DNA from: Nocardioides glacieisoli
Lineage (GTDB): Bacteria; Actinomycetota; Actinomycetes; Propionibacteriales; Nocardioidaceae
DNA: 64,000 nucleotides
NCBI RefSeq assembly: GCF_004137245.1
Contig: NZ_SDWS01000001.1
Coordinates: 558,001 to 622,000 of the forward strand
Direction: 5' to 3'
Shown: positions 46,345-53,974 of the stretch, piece after piece
How positions within the stretch are numbered: position 1 is the first letter of the stretch
How the letters are laid out: every line of letters starts with the position of its first letter
Translations under genes and position numbers: made by a program
Notes under the pieces: model-generated
What the model was told of the DNA's origin: nothing
What the model saw: the letters and a program-made list of their open reading frames with translations, nothing else
Database searches by the model: none

Positions 46345-46923
46345 ATGGCTCGCCCGGACACCCGAACCAAGGCCCTCGATGCAGCCGAGCGACTGTTCTT
46401 CGGTGACGGCATCGCCGTCACGGGCATCGATGCCGTGGCACGCGAGGCCGGCGTCTCGGTCGTGACGCTGTACTCCCACTTCGGGAGCAAGGACGGCCTG
46501 GTCGGCGCGGTCCTCTCGCGGCGGCTCGAGGCCTGGGACGAGGTCTGGCAGGCCCACGTGGACTCCGCGGAGACTCCACGAGAGGCCGTGCTGGCCGTCT
46601 TCGACGCCGTGACCGCCTTCCGGTCAGCGGCCGGCCCGACCCAGTGGTGCACCTTCCTGGCCACGGCCTCCGAGCGACCGGGCGCGGACGACGAGCCCGC
46701 ACGACTCGTCTCGCGCGACACCACGTTGCTGCACGAGCGGCTCCACAGGTGTGCCGAGGACGCAGACTCCGGTCGGGCAGACGAGATCGTCGCCGTCGTG
46801 ACGATGGTCTACAACGGGGTCCTCACCAGCCTCCTGCGCGGCGCTCCTGATGACCCCGCGCCGCTGGGTCGCCGCGTCGCCGCCGCGGCCCTCGGCTGGT
46901 CGGACACCGGCGCCAGCGCCTAG
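46345..46923 (+). CDS. TetR/AcrR family regulator of the divergent MFS gene
   Basis: A 192-residue regulator with HTH in GIDAVAREAGVSVVTLYSHFGSKDGLVGAVL and a short ligand domain. ATG 46345 has no Shine-Dalgarno; TACACT ends 6 nt upstream, so it is probably leaderless. Two palindromic operators overlap its promoter, implying autoregulation together with control of the MFS transporter. Its stop shares CTAG with the stop of the convergent amidotransferase gene. Confidence 0.92.
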   Translation: MARPDTRTKALDAAERLFFGDGIAVTGIDAVAREAGVSVVTLYSHFGSKDGLVGAVLSRRLEAWDEVWQAHVDSAETPREAVLAVFDAVTAFRSAAGPTQWCTFLATASERPGADDEPARLVSRDTTLLHERLHRCAEDADSGRADEIVAVVTMVYNGVLTSLLRGAPDDPAPLGRRVAAAALGWSDTGASA

Positions 46924-47870
46924 ACCTCCAGACGCCTGACGGTCCGGCTGACGCGGTCTCCCGACCTCGCCAGGAACACGATCTCGCCGAACTCGAGGTG
47001 CGACCAGCCGTCCTCGTCGTCCGTCAGTGCCTCCGAGGCGAAGATGGCAGCCGTCGCCTCCTCCTCGCTGCACTCCTCGAAGGCGTAGGACGTCGCGTCC
47101 TTCTCGAAGTCGCGACCCATGAGCACGTACATCGGCTCCAGGAGCATCGACAGGGCGTAGTCGTCCGTCCCCGGGCCGGCCTCGCGCAGCTTCCTCCAGT
47201 CACCGGCCGGGTCCGTCTCGCCGTGGTGCCCGAGCCCGGTGTTGACCCCGATGATCCGGTTCGGCGACACCAGGGCCATCTTGATCTTGGTCAGCGCCTG
47301 CAGCTCCAGGTCCTGCATCGCCTGCGCGATGAGCCGCACCATCGTCTCGACCGCGCACTGCACGTCCTCGTCGCTGTCGCCCTCGAGCAGCGAGAGCAGG
47401 AGCACGTAGAGGAACTCCGTGTCCGTGGTCCCGCGCATCTGCGTGAGGTAGCGGTCCTCGCAGTGCTGCAGGAGCTCTCTCTGGAGCAACACCCAGCTCG
47501 GCAGGTTGCCGTTCTGGGCAAGGACCCACGGCGTCTCGTCGAAGGAGAACGGGTGGCAGTTCTCGTCGGCCAGCACCACCTGCGAGTCGTACGCCGCTGC
47601 CCGCACGTGGCCGAGCACCGTGCTCGCCTGCAGGCTCGGGATGATCCGAGCGGCGTTGTCGTCGTAGAACGCAGCCATGGGCCGGCGGTAGAGGAAGGGG
47701 TCCTCCGGCTTGAGCAGGTGCTCGCTCCAGGCGGCGAACCCCCATCCCGCCAGGTGGAGGTCCGGGTAGTGCTCGGGGTCGAGCGCCTGGTTGATGAGGC
47801 TGTTCGACGGCGTGAGCAGCAGACCCTCGAGGGGGGTCTCCGGTCCGATGTAGGCGAGCACGCGGCACAT
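46920..47870 (-). CDS. Class II glutamine amidotransferase (Ntn hydrolase)
   Basis: A 316-residue protein whose start is fixed by the chemistry: ATG 47870 gives MCRVLAYIG, so after Met removal Cys2 is the N-terminal nucleophile, and GGAGGA lies 6 nt upstream. VLGHVRAA and LAQNGNLPSW are the other conserved amidotransferase residues. It resembles the YafJ/EgtC-like stand-alone class II family; the acceptor substrate is unknown. It is convergent with tetR and overlaps its stop. Confidence 0.88.
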   Translation of the reverse strand: MCRVLAYIGPETPLEGLLLTPSNSLINQALDPEHYPDLHLAGWGFAAWSEHLLKPEDPFLYRRPMAAFYDDNAARIIPSLQASTVLGHVRAAAYDSQVVLADENCHPFSFDETPWVLAQNGNLPSWVLLQRELLQHCEDRYLTQMRGTTDTEFLYVLLLSLLEGDSDEDVQCAVETMVRLIAQAMQDLELQALTKIKMALVSPNRIIGVNTGLGHHGETDPAGDWRKLREAGPGTDDYALSMLLEPMYVLMGRDFEKDATSYAFEECSEEEATAAIFASEALTDDEDGWSHLEFGEIVFLARSGDRVSRTVRRLEV

Positions 47871-47985
47871 GGGTTCCTCCAACGGATAGGGGTGTGGCGA
47901 CGGGCGACCACGGCCGCCACCCTAGGGGCCCCGCCCGGTCCGCCCTGCCGTGCCCCGCTCAGGCCGACACGGTAGGAAGGAGGGC

Positions 47986-48834
47986 ATGGACCCTCGCCTC
48001 GCCGGACGTACTGCCCGCCTGCTCGAGCCCCTGCACGCCCTGGGCTACTTCGCCCCCGAGGTCGAGACGGAGGTGACCGGTGTCGGTGTGCGCAAGGGGC
48101 GCGCCACCTACTTCGCCTCGCGTGCGGCGGCAATGGGTCGCGTCGGCGCGGGGCCGGTGGCTGCGACCTTCTACGTGTTCAACCCGTCCCTGGTCGCGCA
48201 CTTCATCCCCGCGGCGTGGGAGGCGGCGAGTCCGGAGGACGTGGTGGCCGCCCGCTACCGCGGCGTCTCGGCGGCGTTGGCCCGCCTCCTCGGCGAGGAC
48301 GCGCTGGTCTCCGGCGAGGTCGCGGAGGCCGCCGACCTCGCCCGTACGGCCTCCGACGGGTGCACCGTCGCCGGTCGGCCGCTCTACGCGGCGCACGCCG
48401 ACCTGCCGTGGCCGGACGAGCCGCACATGGTGCTCTTCCACGCGCTCACCCTGCTCCGCGAGCACCGCGGGGACGGGCACGTCGCCGCGCTGATCGGCGC
48501 CGACCTGAGCGGCATCGAGGCCCTGGTCACCCACACGGCGACCGGGAGGGGCTTCACCCAGCCCGCCGCCCAGGCGACCCGCGCCTGGTCGGACGAGGAG
48601 TGGTCGGCGACCGTGGCAGGGCTCGCGGAGCGCGGCGTGATGACGTCGGACGGACTGCTCACCGAGGGCGGGGTGGCGCTCAGGAAGGCGATCGAGCGCC
48701 GTACGGAGGAGAGCGCGTTCGGGCCGTGGGAGCACCTCGGTGAGGCAGGCACCTCGCGACTGACCGAGCTGTGCCGGCCGCTGGTCACCACGGCGTTGAC
48801 CAACGGCGCGTTCCCGGCCGGGGTGTTCGCATGA
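47986..48834 (+). CDS. SCO6745 family protein (first paralogue)
   Basis: A 282-residue protein of the actinobacterial SCO6745 family: LLEPLHALGYFAPE, ATYFASRAAAMGRVGAGPVAATFYVFNP, LPWPDEPHMVLFHALTLLREHRGDGHVAAL. The last segment is the family hallmark. Function unknown; the C-terminus looks like a winged helix (WSATVAGLAERGVM). GGAAGGAGGG precedes the ATG. It forms an operon with the mycothiol-linked and SRPBCC genes by 4-bp overlaps. A paralogue is encoded on the other strand at 55713-56552. Confidence 0.85.
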   Translation: MDPRLAGRTARLLEPLHALGYFAPEVETEVTGVGVRKGRATYFASRAAAMGRVGAGPVAATFYVFNPSLVAHFIPAAWEAASPEDVVAARYRGVSAALARLLGEDALVSGEVAEAADLARTASDGCTVAGRPLYAAHADLPWPDEPHMVLFHALTLLREHRGDGHVAALIGADLSGIEALVTHTATGRGFTQPAAQATRAWSDEEWSATVAGLAERGVMTSDGLLTEGGVALRKAIERRTEESAFGPWEHLGEAGTSRLTELCRPLVTTALTNGAFPAGVFA

Positions 48835-49586
48835 AGTCCGCCGACACCGCCGCCGACATCCGCTTCTACTTCGACCCCGTCTGCCCGTTCTGCTGGCTGA
48901 CCAGCAAGTGGATCCGGATGGTGCAGGCCGAGCGCGGCCTCACCGTGGACTGGCGCTTCATCTCGCTGCGCCTGATCAACGAGCACATCGACTACGACGC
49001 CCACTTCCCACCGGAGTACGAGGCCGGGCACACCGCCGGCCTGCGCCTGCTCCGCGTCGCCGCCCGGGCGCGCGAGGAGCACGGTGCCGATGCGGTCGAC
49101 GCCCTGCAGGCAGCGCTCGGAGCCCACATCTTCGACTCGCCTCCCGCCGACACCGCCGACGAGGAGGCCGACCGCGAGCAGCGCGGCACAGCAGGGTTCG
49201 TGGAGCCGATCCTGCGCGAGGCTGGTCTGCCGATCGACCTCGCCGAGGCGCTCGACGACCCGTCGTGGGACGACGTGATCCGAGCGGACGGGGACGAGGC
49301 GCTGGCGCTGACCGGCAAGGACGTGGGCACGCCGATCATCCACTTCGAGCCTCCGGACGGGGTGGCGTTCTTCGGCCCGGTGATCAGCCGGCTGCCCGAG
49401 CCGGACCGGGCCGTCGAGCTGTGGGACCACGTGGTGGGCCTGGCGCGCTTCCCCGGCTTCGCGGAGCTGAAGCGCAGCCTGCGCGAGCGGCCGCAGCTGA
49501 TCGGGTTCGGCGTGGATCCGGACAGCGTCGGGCAGCAGGAGGACTGGCACGGCGGCAGCCGACGACAGAGGAGTGAGCGCGGATGA
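48831..49586 (+). CDS. DsbA-fold mycothiol-dependent nitroreductase-like protein (Rv2466c family)
   Basis: A 251-residue thioredoxin-fold protein with active site CPFC (Cys18, Cys21), then WLTSKWIRMV, FISLRLINE, and the C-terminal block DVGTPIIH through VAFFGPVISR, ELWDHVVGLARFPGFAELKR, that matches Rv2466c of Mycobacterium as remembered. Rv2466c uses mycothiol/mycoredoxin and has CPWC. An acidic C-tail extends beyond the usual end. It overlaps both neighbours by 4 bp. Confidence 0.82.
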   Translation: MKSADTAADIRFYFDPVCPFCWLTSKWIRMVQAERGLTVDWRFISLRLINEHIDYDAHFPPEYEAGHTAGLRLLRVAARAREEHGADAVDALQAALGAHIFDSPPADTADEEADREQRGTAGFVEPILREAGLPIDLAEALDDPSWDDVIRADGDEALALTGKDVGTPIIHFEPPDGVAFFGPVISRLPEPDRAVELWDHVVGLARFPGFAELKRSLRERPQLIGFGVDPDSVGQQEDWHGGSRRQRSERG

Positions 49587-50074
49587 CGGAGCTCGAGGCA
49601 CGGACCCACCAGGGCTCGGTGGTCGTCGCGGCCACTCCGGAAGAGGTCTACGACCTCGTCAGCGACATCGCCCGCACCGGTGAGTGGAGCCCGGTCTGCA
49701 CCGCGTGCTGGTGGGAGGACGACGCAGAGGCGGGTCGCGTCGGCGCGTGGTTCACCGGTCGCAACGAGCTGCCGGACCGCACCTGGGAGACCCGCTCGCA
49801 GGTGGTCGCGGCCGATCGCGGGCATGAGTTCGCCTGGATCGTCGGGGGCTCGTTCGTGCGGTGGGGCTTCGTCATGGAGCCGCACGACGACGGCACCCGG
49901 CTCACCGAGACGTGGGAGTTCACGCCCGACGGACTGGCGATGTTCGCGGAGAAGTACGGCGACCGCGCCGGCGCCGAGATCGACGAGCGCACCCGGCTGG
50001 CGCACGAGGGGATTCCACAGACGCTTGCGGCGATCAAGCGGATCGCGGAGGGCACTGTCGGTGGGTCCGTCTAG
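49583..50074 (+). CDS. SRPBCC (START/Bet v1-fold) family protein
   Basis: A 163-residue protein with the SRPBCC pattern: EARTHQGSVVVAATPEEVYDLVSDIARTGEWSPVC, then WETRSQVVAADRGHEFAWIV and the C-terminal helix. The fold binds hydrophobic ligands. As third gene of an operon with SCO6745- and Rv2466c-type genes it may handle the same lipophilic substrate. The following 130 bp before the HNH gene shows nothing recognisable. Confidence 0.85.
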   Translation: MTELEARTHQGSVVVAATPEEVYDLVSDIARTGEWSPVCTACWWEDDAEAGRVGAWFTGRNELPDRTWETRSQVVAADRGHEFAWIVGGSFVRWGFVMEPHDDGTRLTETWEFTPDGLAMFAEKYGDRAGAEIDERTRLAHEGIPQTLAAIKRIAEGTVGGSV

Positions 50075-50204
50075 GTTGAGGAACAGATTCGAGCCAGCGA
50101 GCTCGGGCCCTTCGGACTAGCCGATCACCGGCTGCACACACCTCATGACATAGGCCGCTCCACCTGTTGTCGACGCGCCTTGGTGGCGTGGGGAGGTCTG
50201 TCCC

Positions 50205-51497
50205 GTGAGTGCGGTTCCGGCGGAGAGCGTGAGTGCATGGCCGGTGCCGGGCGCCGGCTCGTCGCCGGTGGTCGATGCGCTGCTCGGTCGTCTCGACGCG
50301 GTGCTGGGCGACCTGTCCGACTTCGCGTTCGGCGGACTGACGGACGACGACGTGGCCCGGCTGCTGGATGCGGTGACCTCGGCTGCTGGCCGGGTCGCTT
50401 CCCTGGAGTGCCGGGCAGTCGCCGAGGCCGACCGACGCCGGTTGGGAGATGCGGTCGGTGCGCGCCACACCCACCAGTGGTGGGCCCGGCGCAGCCAATT
50501 GACCCGGGCCGAGGCAGGCAGGCTCACCAGGTTGGGCGTCGCCCTCGACGCACCGGGGCACGGCGAGGTGGCGCGTCAGCTGGCTGACGGCACCCTGCGG
50601 GTGGATCAGGCGCGGGTGGTCGTGGAGGCGGTCGATGCGCTTCCGTCGCACGTGGATGACGAGGTCCGCGACCGAGCTCGAGCCGCTTTGTTGGAGCTCG
50701 CTCGTCAGCACGACGCCCGCGACCTCAAGCAGCTGGGCAAGCGGATCCTCGACACCGTGGCACCCGAGGTGGGGGAGTCGCACGAGGCGAAGGTGCTGGA
50801 GGACGAGGAGCGCCGTGCCATGGCCGGCGTCGACCTGGTCCTCTCCGACGACGGCGAGGGGCGCTGCCGCGGCCAGTTCACGGTGCCGTCGCACGTGGGC
50901 GCGATGTTCAAGCGCCACCTGCTCGCGCTGGCCAACCCCGCCCGCCACACCGAGGACGAGCTCCGCGACGAGTCCGGCGACTGGAAGCCGCTGCGCCGGC
51001 GTCTCGGCGAGGCCTTTGTCGAGTACGTCGAGCGTTACCCGTCCGACGCGACGCCGCAGACCGCTGGGGTGAACGCCACCGTCGTGGTCACGATGACCTT
51101 GCAGGACCTGCTGGGCGAGCACGCGACGGCACTGCTCGACGACGGGTCGCGGATGTCGGCCGGTCAGGCGCGCAGGCTGGCGTGCGAGGCCGGGATCATC
51201 CCGGTCGTCCTGGGCGCGAAGTCCCGGCCTCTCGACCTCGGCCGCGTCCGGCGGCTGTTCACCCAGGCTCAGCGCATCGCCCTCGGCCTGCGCGACGGCG
51301 GCTGCACCGCGAAGGGCTGCGAGACCACCGCGTCCGGGTGCCACGCCCACCACGACGATCCCTGGTCCCGTGGCGGTCTGACCGACCTGACCAACGGCCG
51401 GCTCCTGTGCCCACGTCACCATCGCCTCGCCCACGACTCGCGCTATGCGATGACCGTCCATGCCGACAACAAGGTGAGCTTCGTGATGCGGACGTAG
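50205..51497 (+). CDS. DUF222 / HNH endonuclease signature protein
   Basis: A 430-residue protein: N-terminal helical DUF222 (13E12 repeat family) region with LARQHDARDLKQLGKRI, and a C-terminal HNH motif with CTAKGCETTASGCHAHHDDPW, GGLTDLTNGRLLCPRHHRL. Such genes are multi-copy in Nocardioides and related genera, with unknown role and suspected mobility. GTG start. It opens the accessory-looking 50-56 kb stretch. No terminal repeats of a transposable unit were found around it. Confidence 0.88.
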   Translation: MSAVPAESVSAWPVPGAGSSPVVDALLGRLDAVLGDLSDFAFGGLTDDDVARLLDAVTSAAGRVASLECRAVAEADRRRLGDAVGARHTHQWWARRSQLTRAEAGRLTRLGVALDAPGHGEVARQLADGTLRVDQARVVVEAVDALPSHVDDEVRDRARAALLELARQHDARDLKQLGKRILDTVAPEVGESHEAKVLEDEERRAMAGVDLVLSDDGEGRCRGQFTVPSHVGAMFKRHLLALANPARHTEDELRDESGDWKPLRRRLGEAFVEYVERYPSDATPQTAGVNATVVVTMTLQDLLGEHATALLDDGSRMSAGQARRLACEAGIIPVVLGAKSRPLDLGRVRRLFTQAQRIALGLRDGGCTAKGCETTASGCHAHHDDPWSRGGLTDLTNGRLLCPRHHRLAHDSRYAMTVHADNKVSFVMRT

Positions 51498-51548
51498 GAG
51501 GGGCGAGCGTCTTGTTCTGTGGGGTGAACATTTCATCCGTCGCCTGTC

Positions 51549-51566
51549 GGGGACATCCGGATCTGC
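51549..51566 (+). repeat. Direct repeat upstream of the DnaB-like gene
   Basis: GGGGACATCCGGATCTGC recurs with one change at 52722-52739, in the same orientation, on the other side of the DnaB-like gene. Similarity extends weakly upstream (TCGCC in both). The copies could be target-site or attachment-like repeats of a small insertion, or shared regulatory sites. Confidence 0.6.
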
Positions 51567-51672
51567 GGATGGGCGGGCGCACGTGTTCATCGCTCGGTAG
51601 CCACAAGGGCGTTCTCTTGACGAAAACTTGAGTTTCGCGTCGCAGTGGCTCGCGCCGTGCTGAAATCCCATA

Positions 51673-52707
51673 GTGGATCCGAAGCTGACTCTCGCGAGTG
51701 ACGTCCTCGAGCGCGTCGACCGTCGTCTGCTCGACCCCGAGTCAGCGGCGCCACTGTGGCCGACGGGGTTTCCGTTGCTCGACGAGGCTCTCGACGGTGG
51801 ACTGCGCGCCGGCACGCTCAACCTGCTGGCCGGTGCCCAAGGCGAGGGCAAGACGACCTTGGTGCTGCAGATAGCTCGGTGCTCGGCACGTTCGGGACGG
51901 CCGGTCGTCTTCGTGTCCTTCGAGCTCGAGGCCGAGACACTGTTGCAGAAGTGCATCTCCGCCGAGGCCGCCGAGGCCGCCGAGGCCGCCAAGGCCGCGG
52001 AGACCGCCGAGTTCTCGAGTCTCTCGACGCCTGTCAGCGTGCGGCAGGTGAGGGCCGCGTTCGAGGAGTCCGACACCCTTGCGGGCGGCCTGCCCGAGCG
52101 TCTCGCCGTGCACGACGGCGGCATCGACGCGCTGACCGCCGTGAGCCGCTACGCGGGCTGGCTGTACATCTACCGGTCCACAGCCACCGCGACCACGCTC
52201 GACGTGATCGCAGGCGCTGTGAAGGACGTGCTGGTCGAGCACGGCGTCGCGCCCCTCGTGGTCATCGACTACCTGCAGAAGGTCTGCACGCCCGACCACC
52301 TGGGCGAGGAGGAAAAAGTCACACGAATCACCGAGGGCCTCAAGGACCTCAGCATCGAGTTCGAGTGCCCCGTGCTCGCAATCTCCGCATCCGACCGCGC
52401 CGGCCTCGAGCCAGGCACCAGAATGCGGGCCCGCAACATGCGCGGCTCCACCGCTCTGGCCTACGAGGCCGACGTGGTGATGATCATGAGCAACAAGGCC
52501 GACGTGGTCGCGCGCCATCACCTCATGTACGGCGCCAACAACGGTGAACACTTCAAGGACTGGTCGGTCGTGACCATTGAGAAGAACCGCTCCGGCTACA
52601 GCGGCGGCGAGGTGGAGTTTCGCAAGCACCTCGACTGCGGACGCTTCGACGCCAACGGCCAGATCGTCACGGAGAAGCTGGTCGACGAACGGGTCTACAC
52701 CGAGTAG
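51673..52707 (+). CDS. Stand-alone DnaB-like (RecA-fold) ATPase
   Basis: A 344-residue protein corresponding to the C-terminal helicase domain of DnaB without the primase-interacting N-domain. WPTGFPLLDEALDGGLRAGTLNLLAG leads to Walker A GAQGEGKTT (54-62); SFELEAETLLQKCISAE is helicase motif 1a; Walker B is LVVIDYLQKV (195-204); MRGSTALAYEADVVMIM and TIEKNRSGYSGGEVEF follow the DnaB pattern. Residues 97-113 are an Ala/Glu repeat encoded by 9-bp tandem units, an expansion not found in DnaB. GTG start with no clear ribosome site. Function unknown; phage or defence origin is possible. Confidence 0.8.
   Translation: MDPKLTLASDVLERVDRRLLDPESAAPLWPTGFPLLDEALDGGLRAGTLNLLAGAQGEGKTTLVLQIARCSARSGRPVVFVSFELEAETLLQKCISAEAAEAAEAAKAAETAEFSSLSTPVSVRQVRAAFEESDTLAGGLPERLAVHDGGIDALTAVSRYAGWLYIYRSTATATTLDVIAGAVKDVLVEHGVAPLVVIDYLQKVCTPDHLGEEEKVTRITEGLKDLSIEFECPVLAISASDRAGLEPGTRMRARNMRGSTALAYEADVVMIMSNKADVVARHHLMYGANNGEHFKDWSVVTIEKNRSGYSGGEVEFRKHLDCGRFDANGQIVTEKLVDERVYTE
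51964..52008 (+). repeat. In-frame 9-bp tandem repeat array
   Basis: Five units of GAGGCCGCC (the last two degenerate) encode Glu-Ala-Ala repeats inside the DnaB-like ATPase, just after motif 1a. Units are multiples of three, so slippage would change length without breaking the frame. Confidence 0.85.
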
Positions 52708-52721
52708 GCACTTCGCCGCCT

Positions 52722-52739
52722 GGGGACATGCGGATCTGC
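52722..52739 (+). repeat. Direct repeat downstream of the DnaB-like gene
   Basis: GGGGACATGCGGATCTGC, 15 bp after the ATPase stop, matches 17 of 18 bases of the copy at 51549-51566. Together they bracket the gene and its promoter over about 1.2 kb. The rest of the 147-bp gap to the convergent TetR gene shows nothing else. Confidence 0.6.
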
Positions 52740-52854
52740 CGTCGTGAGTGCGTCGACCCCCTGCGTCTGATTCCACGGGGCTTTCGCGCATGCCCGCGTC
52801 TTGGGCTCGCCGTCTTCTGGGAGTGGGCGTCGGCGGACTGACGGGCAAGTGACG

Positions 52855-53394
52855 TCATTCGAGGCACGCGCGGACGCAGCGCTTGATCACTGGGCGAATC
52901 TCGGCGTCGGGCTCCACCGTGAGGCGGTGGAACAGAAGTCCGTTGGCACACGCAAGCAGCGTCCGGGCGGCTTCCTCAGGCCGACTGGCGCCGACCTGCG
53001 CCAGCAGGTCTGCGGCCCACGCGACGAAGGCGCCGCGCTGCTCCCGCAGTGGGGTGCGGAGATGGGGGCTGTAGGCCGCTTCCAGGGAGAGCGCGAGCCG
53101 GACGCGGGTCCGAGCTGCCTCTGGACCCGAGGCGCGTTCGACCATGGCGCAGATGAGCTCGATCAGCTCCTCCGCGGTTGCGACCTCCTTGACGGGCGCC
53201 ATGGCACGCTCTTCGTCAGCGAGATGGCCGACGACTCCGGCAACCAGGGCAGCCCTGGTGCGGAACCAGTTGGAGGTGGAGCCCTTCGGCAGGCCGGCCC
53301 GGGCGTCGACACGCGCGTGCGTCAGGGCACGGATCCCGTGCTCGCCCACCTCCTCGACTGCAGCGCGCAGCGCCCGGTCCTTGGTGGTTGCCAT
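52855..53394 (-). CDS. TetR-like transcriptional regulator
   Basis: A 179-residue regulator with an N-terminal HTH (HARVDARAGLPKGSTSNWFRTRAALVAGVV) and a helical C-domain (TAEELIELICAMVERASGPEAARTRVRLALSLE). Its minus-strand -10 hexamer TACGGT lies 6 nt before the ATG. Two tandem palindromes lie between it and the divergent membrane-protein gene, so it probably controls both. Confidence 0.88.
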   Translation of the reverse strand: MATTKDRALRAAVEEVGEHGIRALTHARVDARAGLPKGSTSNWFRTRAALVAGVVGHLADEERAMAPVKEVATAEELIELICAMVERASGPEAARTRVRLALSLEAAYSPHLRTPLREQRGAFVAWAADLLAQVGASRPEEAARTLLACANGLLFHRLTVEPDAEIRPVIKRCVRACLE

Positions 53395-53407
53395 CTGGGC
53401 ACCGTAA

Positions 53408-53423
53408 CACTACGTTCGTAGTG
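53408..53423. promoter_or_regulatory. TetR operator 1
   Basis: CACTACG-TT-CGTAGTG is a 7-bp inverted repeat with a 2-bp centre, immediately upstream of the -10 hexamer of the minus-strand tetR gene (53401-53406) and touching the -35 of the plus-strand gene. Confidence 0.65.
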
Positions 53424-53449
53424 ACAAGTCACTATGTTCGTAGTAGGTT
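53421..53449 (+). promoter_or_regulatory. Promoter of the membrane-protein gene
   Basis: GTGACA (53421-53426) and TAGGTT (53444-53449) are separated by 17 bp, and TAGGTT ends 6 nt before ATG 53456, which predicts a leaderless transcript. Operator 1 overlaps the -35 and operator 2 fills the spacer, so repressor binding would exclude RNA polymerase. Confidence 0.6.
53431..53444. promoter_or_regulatory. TetR operator 2
   Basis: ACTATGTTCGTAGT, one base different from the core of operator 1 (ACTACGTTCGTAGT, 53409-53422) and offset by exactly 22 bp, the same offset as in the MFS/tetR operators at 46300-46335. Confidence 0.6.
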
Positions 53450-53455
53450 CGGATG

Positions 53456-53869
53456 ATGACGTACGTCATCCTCGTGGCCTTCGTGGTCCAGGCCTCCGTG
53501 GGTGCCTCGCTCGCGGTCACCTGGTGGCACGGCGGCCGCCGCGGTGTGCCAACCGTCTCTACCCACATGGCCGCATCGACCCTCGGACTCGGGCTGTGGA
53601 TCGCGTTCGTGGTCACCGGGAACCTGGTCCCCGCGTGGTCGGCGTTCGCGGCCATCACCGTGGGCAACACCTACGGCGACAAGATGCTGTTGGCGCGCGT
53701 GCACCGCCAGACCGGGAGCACCTCGAAGCGTCGCAACTATCCCGTCGCCGTCGCGGCGATCTTCCGAGGCCGGATGCCCCGGCGCGTGGCGTTTCATGCG
53801 CTCTTCGCGGGCGTTGTCTACTTCAGCTGTCTCGGCGTGTGCATCGCATCGACTGTCGCAGCAACCTGA
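53456..53869 (+). CDS. Small polytopic membrane protein
   Basis: A 137-residue protein with about four hydrophobic segments (YVILVAFVVQASVGASLAV; TLGLGLWIAFVVTG; SAFAAITVG; ALFAGVVYFSCLGVCIA) and a basic loop (RVHRQTGSTSKRRN). No family recognised. ATG 53456 is preferred over ATG 53453 because the -10 hexamer TAGGTT ends exactly 6 nt before it. Divergent from a TetR gene with two operators between, so it may be an inducible efflux or stress protein. Confidence 0.65.
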   Translation: MTYVILVAFVVQASVGASLAVTWWHGGRRGVPTVSTHMAASTLGLGLWIAFVVTGNLVPAWSAFAAITVGNTYGDKMLLARVHRQTGSTSKRRNYPVAVAAIFRGRMPRRVAFHALFAGVVYFSCLGVCIASTVAAT

Positions 53870-53974
53870 CCCGGCGCCTTACCGGACCCGCGTCCTTCCG
53901 CCGCCCTTGCCCTGACCCACTGCACCCCCGCGAGCCAACGACGTACGACGCTCACGCGCAGATACCGTCCGGAG

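Noticed and set aside
50205..51497. Type II restriction endonuclease
   Set aside because: The DUF222-HNH architecture is a multi-copy actinobacterial family, and no DNA methyltransferase is adjacent.
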